A stretch of DNA of 40,993 bases from NCBI GenBank assembly GCA_903870065.1, contig CAIQBN010000506.1, positions 1 to 40,993 on the forward strand, read 5' to 3'. The stretch is from an uncultured beta proteobacterium. Its GTDB lineage: Bacteria > Pseudomonadota > Gammaproteobacteria > Burkholderiales > Burkholderiaceae_C. The notes under the pieces are model-generated. The model made no database searches. It was not told the origin of the DNA and saw only the letters and a list, made by a program, of their open reading frames with translations. Both the position numbers and the translations under genes were made by a program. The stretch's first letter is position 1; every line of letters starts with the position of its first letter. This document shows positions 14,193 to 21,094 of this stretch, piece after piece.

Positions 14193-16804
14193 TGAAGTGC
14201 CTCGCCGGATTTTTACTCCTGTGCCTTTTTTCAACGCAAACACTGGCCGGCGAGGATGCCTTACCGGTGCGCCTGCCCGGAGGCATCACACCCACCGCCT
14301 ACCAGCTGGCACTAAAAATTGACCCCAACCAGACGCACCACAGCGGGCAGGTGACCATTGCATTGGATATCGCGCAAGCTGCCAAGCAGATCCGGCTCAA
14401 CGCTGCCGAAATTGCGGTTTCGTCAGCGGTATTGACAGTGGGTGCAAAACAACTGGTAGCAACATCGCGGCAGCGCAACTCCGATTTGATGGATCTGGAT
14501 TTCGACACGCCCTTCCCGGCTGGACGGGCGGAGCTCACCATCGTGTTCACCGGGCGTATGGAAGACAAGGACAGCCAGGGCCTGTTCCGCCAGAAAGAGG
14601 GTGGCGACTGGTACGCATTCACCCAATTCGAGTCGATCAGCGCACGCCGGGCTTTTCCCGGATTTGACGAGCCTGGCTGGAAGGTGCCATGGACCTTGTC
14701 CCTGACCATCCCTGCGGGCATGACGGCGGTGGCCAACACATCCCTGGCTCGGGAGATTCCATTGGATGGTGGCCTTAAACGCATGGAGTTTCGCACCACC
14801 AAGCCACTTCCGAGCTATTTGCTGGCTTTTGGGGTCGGCCCGTTTGACATCTTGGACGGTGGACGGGCTGGTCCGACTGCCGTGCGTTTCATTACGCCGC
14901 GCGGACGCGCCAAGGACGCAACGTTTGGTGCCAGCGTAACGCCCGAGATTTTGAGCAAACTGGAGGCCTACTTTGGCACGCCTTATCCGTTTGAAAAGCT
15001 TGACGTGATGGCACTGCCAATGACGCTCAGTTTTGGTGCAATGGAAAATCCGGGCCTCGTCACTTTTTCGTCGCTGTTGATGTTGGCCAAGCCAGGCGAT
15101 GAATCCATCGGTTTCAAACGTGCCTTTGTCAGCACCCAGGCTCACGAACTGGCCCACATGTGGTTTGGCAATTTGGTCACCATGGCGTGGTGGGATGACC
15201 TCTGGTTGAACGAATCGTTCGCCTCCTGGATGGCCAACAAGATCACGGCGCAAATGCCGGCCGAGTTCCATGGCGAAAGCGGCACCCAGGGTGCGCGGGC
15301 CTGGGCAATGCAGACCGATCGTCTGCTCTCGACTTCGCAAATCTACCAGCCGGTTACTGGCAGTTTTTCCCAAAGCGATCCACTGGGCGGACAAAACTCG
15401 GCCATTGTGTACGGCAAGGGCCAGGTCACCCTGGCCATGTTTGAAACCTGGATGGGTGCCGACCGGTTCCAGGCGGGGGTACGCCGTTACATGGCCAAAC
15501 ATGCCTGGGGCAATGCCACGGGTGAGGACTTCGTTGCCGCCCTGGCGCAGGGCGACAAGGAACTGGCCGCGGCCTTCAAAACCTTTACGCACCAACCCGG
15601 CATTCCGCGCGTCACAGTGGCGCTGGAGTGCAGTCCCCAACCCGTTTTAAAGCTGACCCAGTCACGATTTCTTCCCCAGGGAGTGACGGCGGCGCAGAGC
15701 CACCGGTGGGCGGTCCCTATCACCGTGCGAACTCCAGCTGGCCAGTCGCAATTGATGTTGACGCAACACGTCGGCGAACTGCCGTTGACCGACACGCAGT
15801 GCCCGTCCTGGGTCCAGGCCAATGCAGCAGGATCAGGCTACTACCGGGTGGTTTACCCGCCAGGCGCCATGAGCAAACTCATGCAGGCAGCCGATTTGAG
15901 TACTGCCGAATTGCTGGCCAACTTGAATGACGCTCAGGCATTGACCGAATCAGGCGACATGCCGGTGGGCGAAGCCCTGGCGCTGGCGACCCGATTTACC
16001 GGACACCGGCAACGCGAGGTCTCCGACTCGGCGCTTAATCTGATCGCGCGCATGGACACACTGATAGAGCCCTCGGAGCGCTCCGCCTATGCGGCGCTTT
16101 GGCAACGCGCTTTCGGTGAGCGTGCGCGCAGCCTGGGTCTGCTCGACAAGCCCGCTGACTCCGCTGACGATCGCCTGATTCGATCGAGCTGGGTGGGGCG
16201 TTTTACCGAACTGGGCCAGGATGCCGTGCTGAAGGAGCAAGCGCGCACGTTGGCGCAAAATTGGCTCAAGGACAAGAAAAGCATCCCCTCCAGCGGCCGA
16301 GCCCTGGTGCTGCGCACTGCCGCGCTGGACGGCGACCGCTCCTACTTTGATGCGCTACTGGCAGCCGTATCAGGCAATGCTGACCGCCGTGAGCGTGCCG
16401 ATATTTACGCAGCACTGGGGAATTTTCGAAATACGGAACTAGCCGACGCCGCGCGGCAATTGTGGCTGTCACCCGCGCACGATATCCGCGAAGTGATGCA
16501 GGCTGGTCGTTCAAGGGGCCGTCCGGACGGGGTGCGTGAAGGTTTGTTCCAGTTTATAACCAATCATTTTGAGGCCGTTGCCGCCAAAGTCGCACAAGAC
16601 GCACCGGCGCGCTTCCCGCAAATGTTCTCTGGTGCCTGCAGCCAACAGATGGCGTCCGACATGGATTCTTTCTTCCGGCCCTTGTTGCCACGGTTTGACG
16701 GCATGGCCAAGTCACTGACGCAATCGCTGGAGACCGTCCGCCTCTGCGCGAGCTACCGTGCAGCGCAGCGCGGCAGCCTCAAGGAATTTCTGACGCAGCT
16801 TTAA
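14192..16804 (+). CDS. M1 family aminopeptidase (aminopeptidase N type), exported
   Basis: An 870-residue zinc metallopeptidase that removes N-terminal residues from peptides. The signal peptide is MKCLAGFLLLCLFSTQTLAGE. The exopeptidase motif GAMEN is at residues 282-286. The zinc site is HELAH at 318-322 with Glu341 in LWLNESFASW. The C-terminal half (about 530-870) is the helical ERAP1-C-like domain. The signal peptide marks it as periplasmic or outer-surface, unlike cytosolic PepN. The start overlaps the upstream stop (TGATG). A 5-bp hairpin follows the stop. Confidence 0.95.
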   Translation: MKCLAGFLLLCLFSTQTLAGEDALPVRLPGGITPTAYQLALKIDPNQTHHSGQVTIALDIAQAAKQIRLNAAEIAVSSAVLTVGAKQLVATSRQRNSDLMDLDFDTPFPAGRAELTIVFTGRMEDKDSQGLFRQKEGGDWYAFTQFESISARRAFPGFDEPGWKVPWTLSLTIPAGMTAVANTSLAREIPLDGGLKRMEFRTTKPLPSYLLAFGVGPFDILDGGRAGPTAVRFITPRGRAKDATFGASVTPEILSKLEAYFGTPYPFEKLDVMALPMTLSFGAMENPGLVTFSSLLMLAKPGDESIGFKRAFVSTQAHELAHMWFGNLVTMAWWDDLWLNESFASWMANKITAQMPAEFHGESGTQGARAWAMQTDRLLSTSQIYQPVTGSFSQSDPLGGQNSAIVYGKGQVTLAMFETWMGADRFQAGVRRYMAKHAWGNATGEDFVAALAQGDKELAAAFKTFTHQPGIPRVTVALECSPQPVLKLTQSRFLPQGVTAAQSHRWAVPITVRTPAGQSQLMLTQHVGELPLTDTQCPSWVQANAAGSGYYRVVYPPGAMSKLMQAADLSTAELLANLNDAQALTESGDMPVGEALALATRFTGHRQREVSDSALNLIARMDTLIEPSERSAYAALWQRAFGERARSLGLLDKPADSADDRLIRSSWVGRFTELGQDAVLKEQARTLAQNWLKDKKSIPSSGRALVLRTAALDGDRSYFDALLAAVSGNADRRERADIYAALGNFRNTELADAARQLWLSPAHDIREVMQAGRSRGRPDGVREGLFQFITNHFEAVAAKVAQDAPARFPQMFSGACSQQMASDMDSFFRPLLPRFDGMAKSLTQSLETVRLCASYRAAQRGSLKEFLTQL

Positions 16805-16810
16805 TGGCCG

Positions 16811-16825
16811 CCGGCAAAACGCCGG
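16811..16825. terminator. Hairpin between aminopeptidase and YbaK genes
   Basis: CCGGC-AAAAC-GCCGG forms a 5-bp stem with a 5-base loop in the 24-base gap between convergent genes. No T run follows on either strand, so efficient intrinsic termination is doubtful. Confidence 0.4.
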
Positions 16826-16828
16826 TTG

Positions 16829-17332
16829 CTATGAACTACCGTTGATCAGCAGGGCGCATTGCACCGGCTTGGCGGCCAGCAGCTCCACACAAACGCGCGG
16901 GTCAATGCCCACCAAATAACCACGTCTGCCGCCGTTGATGAGAATTTTCGGCAATTCAAGTATGGAAGCTTCTATATAGACTGGCATTTGACGCCGCGTC
17001 CCGAAGGGGGAGGTACCGCCGACCAGGTACCCGCTGTGGCGGTTCGCAAGTTCGGGTGTGCAGGGCTCAACCGACTTGGCCCCGATTTGACGTGCCAGAT
17101 TTTTGGTAGATACCTTGCGATTGCCATGCATGAGAACCACCAGCGGGCGGGCATCCTGATCCTGCATGATCAGCGTCTTGACGACCGCAAAAGGGTCAAA
17201 ACCCAACACCTCGGCGCTATGCTGCGCCCCGCCGTGCTCCAGGTAGTCGTAGGGATGCTCCGTGAACGCTACCAAGCTTGCTTTGAGCAGCTGCGTTGCT
17301 GGCGTCAGGCTGACGTGGTCTTTCTTTGCCAT
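16829..17332 (-). CDS. ybaK: YbaK-type Cys-tRNA(Pro)/Cys-tRNA(Cys) deacylase
   Basis: A 167-residue editing enzyme of the YbaK/EbsC family, which hydrolyses Cys-tRNA(Pro). Features are the N-terminal start T.ATQLLK, the block HG....AEVLG.DP..V.KTL, the conserved lysine and glycine region (GNRKVSTKNLARQIGAKSVE) and the SGYLVGGTSPFGTRR loop with the GxxxPxG-like substrate pocket. The start is the ATG at 17332 (MAKKDHVSLTP). The frame extends upstream, but that part lacks family similarity. Confidence 0.92.
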   Translation of the reverse strand: MAKKDHVSLTPATQLLKASLVAFTEHPYDYLEHGGAQHSAEVLGFDPFAVVKTLIMQDQDARPLVVLMHGNRKVSTKNLARQIGAKSVEPCTPELANRHSGYLVGGTSPFGTRRQMPVYIEASILELPKILINGGRRGYLVGIDPRVCVELLAAKPVQCALLINGSS

Positions 17333-17611
17333 CAGACCGCCACGCAAATGGCGCTGACCAATGTGGTAACCACCATAGCAATAAGCAACTTGGTACAAAA
17401 AGTAAATCTGGGCATGACGGGTCGATTATCGATGTTGGCCGGAAAGCCGTTTGAACGCGGTCCCTGGTGACCTTGCACAGGTGTTTCCCCCGGTCGATAT
17501 AGGGTATCTGCCTGATGTTGCCATCCGTATTTCATCACTACAGTGGTATTGGGTCGGGACGTTCAGTACGCCATTTGCGCTTTGACGATCTTGAGTCGAT
17601 TGGAAATATCT

Positions 17612-18244
17612 GTGAACCCACTCATTGCACCATTTCGGAATTCTTTGGAGTCACTTGATCGGGTCAACGCCAACACGCTGTTTCAGCAAGCGCTGTCGAC
17701 CCTGACTCCGATCCAGGCAGTAGAGCAACTGGTCGTGCCCGCGCTGGAACAAATTGGAGCCGCGTGGCACAAGGGCGACCTGGCACTTTCCCAGGTTTAC
17801 ATGAGCGGCCGCTTTTGTGAATCACTGGTAGAAAACGTACTGCCGCCAAGTGATCCGGATCGAAAGCACCAACCCCGCTCCGCAATCGTGGTGTTAAGCG
17901 ACTACCACGACCTTGGAAAACGGATTGTGTACTCTGTCATGCGCGCCAGCGGTTTTGAATTGTTTGACTATGGCCGGCTCGATGTTGATGAACTGGTCGA
18001 ACGCGCCCTTGCTGACAAAATTCGGGTGCTGATGATATCGGTCTTGATATTACCTTCCGCGCTCAAGGTCAGCCAGGTATGCCAGCGTTTGAAAGACAGT
18101 GGGATGGATATCAAAGTGGTTGTTGGTGGTGCCCCATTTCTCTTCGACTCTCAGTTGTGGCAGGAGGTTGGCGCGGACGCCATGGGTGGCAGTGCTGCAG
18201 AGGCGGTATCGATTGTGCAGCGTTGGATGGGGGATATGCAATGA
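17612..18244 (+). CDS. B12-binding corrinoid protein (MtaC/MttC type)
   Basis: A protein of about 210 residues with a helical cap (about 1-88) and a Rossmann-like B12 domain (about 90-210). The corrinoid signature is complete: D97-Y-H99-D-L-G102, then S143-V-L145, then G172-G173, with the usual spacing. His99 should be the lower cobalt ligand. Such proteins carry a methyl group between two methyltransferases. The start is uncertain: GTG at 17612 follows TGGAAAT, and a GTG at 17543 is the longest option. The stop overlaps the next gene as ATGA. No methyl-donor methyltransferase and no reductive activase lies in the window. Confidence 0.87.
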   Translation: MNPLIAPFRNSLESLDRVNANTLFQQALSTLTPIQAVEQLVVPALEQIGAAWHKGDLALSQVYMSGRFCESLVENVLPPSDPDRKHQPRSAIVVLSDYHDLGKRIVYSVMRASGFELFDYGRLDVDELVERALADKIRVLMISVLILPSALKVSQVCQRLKDSGMDIKVVVGGAPFLFDSQLWQEVGADAMGGSAAEAVSIVQRWMGDMQ

Positions 18245-19314
18245 ACCACAGCACCATGACATCCATGCAGCGAACGTTGACGACGCTGGGCCACCAGGAG
18301 CCTGATCGGGTACCCCTCTTTTTGCTGACAACGCTGCACGGTGCGAAAGAATTGAATCTGTCGATTGAAGACTACTTTTCCCGCTTCGAAAATGTGGTCG
18401 AGGGCCAATTGCGCCTGCGCCAAAAGTACCGCGGAGATTGCCTTTATCCATTCTTCTACGCATCGATTGAAACCGAAGCCTGGGGTGGTGAAACCCTGTT
18501 CCTGCCGGATGGCCCGCCCCTGTGCGGAGCGCCCGTCATTCAAAACGCGACGGATATTGACCTGCTGGTGTCTCCTTCAGTTCCGGGCTCGCCCAGCCTG
18601 ACCAAAGTGCTTAAGACGATTGCTGCTTTGAAAGACCGCGTGGGGGACACCGTGCCCATCATTGGCGTTGCCCTATCGCCATTTTCCTTGCCGGTGATGC
18701 AGATGGGTTTTCACGCCTATCTCGAGCTGCTTCACGAACAACCTGAGCGCTTTTGGCGCCTCATGGAGCTGAACGAAGCATTCGCCGTGCGCTGGGCCAA
18801 TGCACAACTGGCCGCCGGCGCCACGGCGATTTGCTACTTTGACCCGCTTTCATCTCCGACCAATATTCCGCGCGAACTGTACCTGCGAACCGGTCAGCAG
18901 GTGGCCAAGCGAACCATTGCCCAAATAAAAGGACCCACTGCAACCCACATGGCATCGGGTCGTGGATTGTCCATTTTGCCGGACCTGGCAGATACCGGTA
19001 CCGCCGTTGTTGGCGTCAGTGCACTCGAAGACCTGGCAGAACTCAAAAAGGCAGCCGGGCAACGGGTGTCGCTGCTTGGCAATTTAAACGGCATTGAAAT
19101 GCGTCGCTGGACACCTGATCAGGCACAGTATCAGGTCAAGCGAGCCATTGCCAAGGGTGCGCGTGGTGGCGGTTTTATTCTGAGCGACAACCACGGGGAA
19201 ATTCCGTGGCAAGTGTCGGATGATGTACTTCGGGCAATTTCAGACTCTGTCGACCAATGGGGGCGCTACCCGCTGAACTGGATCGAAGACTGGACGGAAA
19301 CCGACCCACCCTAG
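18241..19314 (+). CDS. UroD/MtaA-superfamily corrinoid methyltransferase homologue
   Basis: A 357-residue TIM-barrel protein of the uroporphyrinogen decarboxylase superfamily, branch MtaA/CmuA, judged by the layout ERF..L.......AVRWANAQLAAGATAI..FDPLSSP and the late GGFILSDNHGEIP block. It is a methyltransferase homologue and not HemE, because the corrinoid gene overlaps its start. In MtaA the zinc ligands are His-x-Cys and a later Cys. Here the first motif reads H236-M-A238-S-G, and the later block reads N-H318-G-E320-I-P where GCEIP is usual, so both cysteines are missing. Either a different metal site exists or catalysis is lost. Confidence 0.82.
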   Translation: MNHSTMTSMQRTLTTLGHQEPDRVPLFLLTTLHGAKELNLSIEDYFSRFENVVEGQLRLRQKYRGDCLYPFFYASIETEAWGGETLFLPDGPPLCGAPVIQNATDIDLLVSPSVPGSPSLTKVLKTIAALKDRVGDTVPIIGVALSPFSLPVMQMGFHAYLELLHEQPERFWRLMELNEAFAVRWANAQLAAGATAICYFDPLSSPTNIPRELYLRTGQQVAKRTIAQIKGPTATHMASGRGLSILPDLADTGTAVVGVSALEDLAELKKAAGQRVSLLGNLNGIEMRRWTPDQAQYQVKRAIAKGARGGGFILSDNHGEIPWQVSDDVLRAISDSVDQWGRYPLNWIEDWTETDPP

Positions 19315-19325
19315 TTGGGCACACC

Positions 19326-21086
19326 ATGGCATCGCGTCTATGCATTTTTAGCTGCGCAAACTTTCACTCGGAAGTAGCTGCCTGTGTGGCGTTGGAAGCT
19401 TGGACGGATGTGGTTTGTGCGCGGTTTCCATCGCGCTGCGGTCGCCCTCCCATCACGTGGGACGAGTTGCAATCGGCCATGCCATCCGACTGCACCCACG
19501 TACTTATTATGGGTCGCGCCTGCCTGGGAGCGCTGGGACAGCCACCCCCAACATTTCCGCCCGTGACGATCACCCTGCAAGAGCAGTGTTTTCATTTGAT
19601 AGCCGGCCAGACGCTGGTGGATGCGGCAGTTGCGCAGGGCAGCTACCTTATGTCGCCCGCCTGGTTGCGTGACTGGCGGCTTCACATTGCGGAACTGGGC
19701 TTTACGCCCGACACCGTCGGCGAGTTCTACCGCGACTTCGCGCACCAGCTGGTCTTGCTCGACACCGGCGTGGAGCCCATGGTCCAACGCGACGCAAGCG
19801 AATTTTCGAAGGCGACCGGTTTACCGTACCACAGCATCGCGGTCGGACTCGACCACGTGCGCTTGATACTGGGCAAAGCCGTATTGGAATGGCGACTGGC
19901 CCAAACACAATTTGACAACCAGCAAAACGAACGCGCGCACCGCACAGAACTGGCAGACCATGCTTGCGCGCTCGACCTGCTTGGCAAGCTGACTCTGCCG
20001 CGCCAAGAGGCCGAAGTTATTGCGGCAATCGAAGATCTGTTTCGAATGCTGTTTGCACCCAACAAGCTGCAATACCTGGGTGTGGAGCACAAGCCGCGCG
20101 GCGCGGTACCATCCTCGCAGCCGGGGCTGCGCGATTTACCTCTGTCGCTGGCATCGCCCTACGTCTGGACTGCGGACGGAAACGGATTTGCTCTGCTGTT
20201 TGCCCATGATGGACAGGAATTGGGCCGTATTTTGGTAGACGGGCTTGCGTTTGTGCAATACCGGGAACGCTACCTGAACATGGCACTTTCCATGACCGGC
20301 GTATGCGCCTTGGCACTGGAGAGCGCGCGCGCACGCAAGCGCCTGGTAGAGGCAGAAAAGATGGCCTCGCTCGGTGTCATGGTGGCGGGAATTGCCCATG
20401 AAATCAACACACCGGTTGGCGTGAGTGCGTTGGCCACGTCCACCGTGCAACGCGCGACCACCAAGCTGGCAGAAAGTTTTGCCGCACGCACCATGACACA
20501 GTCGGACCTGCAGACCTATTTCAACGACGCGCAATTCCAGACCGGTTTGGTGTTATCCAACCTGCAACGTATTGGCAGGTTGATCGACGCATTTCGACAA
20601 GTGGCGGTCAACGGCTTGCCGCAGACCCGCTCGCCAATGCGTTTGGGGCGCTGTATCCAAGACGTCATTTCCAGTCTGGGGGAGCGTATGTCACAAGGCC
20701 AATTCACCGTGCGCGTTGCGTGTGATGACCACTTGGAAATTCAAAGCTACCCCGGCGACTGGAGCAGCATATTGACGAACCTGGTTTCCAACTCACTGCA
20801 ACATGGTTTCAAAGGCAGGGATCGCGGCTGTATCAGCATCAGCGCCAGGCAAAACGGTACCCAATTGCTGATCGAATACACAGACGACGGCAACGGCCTC
20901 TCGGTCGAGGTGCGCAAACGCATTTTCGACCCTTTCTTCACCACCGACCTGCAAAATGGAATGGGCTTGGGGATGCACCTTGTCTACAACCTGATAACCC
21001 AGCGCATGGGAGGCACCATAGCCTGCCAGGATCCGGTCGACCGTGGCGCACATTTTCACATTGAGGTCCCTGTCCTGAAGGAGTAG
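19326..21086 (+). CDS. DUF1638-histidine kinase fusion
   Basis: A 586-residue sensor kinase. Residues about 1-190 resemble DUF1638: an N-terminal strand with cysteines, a central THVLIMGRACLG strand, the block SYLMSPAWLRDWR, and LVLLDTGVEPM. DUF1638 proteins otherwise occur as free proteins near corrinoid methyltransferases. Residues about 215-335 look GAF-like. The kinase core has the H-box with His358 (GIAHEINTPVG), the N-box (NLVSNSLQHGF), DDGNGLS, FDPFF and GMGLGMHLV. No membrane segment is seen, so the kinase is cytosolic. It begins 11 bases after the methyltransferase homologue and ends 8 bases before the response regulator. Confidence 0.8.
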   Translation: MASRLCIFSCANFHSEVAACVALEAWTDVVCARFPSRCGRPPITWDELQSAMPSDCTHVLIMGRACLGALGQPPPTFPPVTITLQEQCFHLIAGQTLVDAAVAQGSYLMSPAWLRDWRLHIAELGFTPDTVGEFYRDFAHQLVLLDTGVEPMVQRDASEFSKATGLPYHSIAVGLDHVRLILGKAVLEWRLAQTQFDNQQNERAHRTELADHACALDLLGKLTLPRQEAEVIAAIEDLFRMLFAPNKLQYLGVEHKPRGAVPSSQPGLRDLPLSLASPYVWTADGNGFALLFAHDGQELGRILVDGLAFVQYRERYLNMALSMTGVCALALESARARKRLVEAEKMASLGVMVAGIAHEINTPVGVSALATSTVQRATTKLAESFAARTMTQSDLQTYFNDAQFQTGLVLSNLQRIGRLIDAFRQVAVNGLPQTRSPMRLGRCIQDVISSLGERMSQGQFTVRVACDDHLEIQSYPGDWSSILTNLVSNSLQHGFKGRDRGCISISARQNGTQLLIEYTDDGNGLSVEVRKRIFDPFFTTDLQNGMGLGMHLVYNLITQRMGGTIACQDPVDRGAHFHIEVPVLKE

Positions 21087-21094
21087 GCACGCAC

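Noticed and set aside
14423..15640. A 405-codon open frame antisense to the aminopeptidase gene
   Set aside because: The opposite strand encodes an intact M1 peptidase with all motifs. High-GC genes commonly leave such long shadow frames.
18241..19314. Uroporphyrinogen decarboxylase HemE of heme synthesis
   Set aside because: It overlaps a corrinoid protein gene and has the MtaA-branch layout; no heme genes are nearby.
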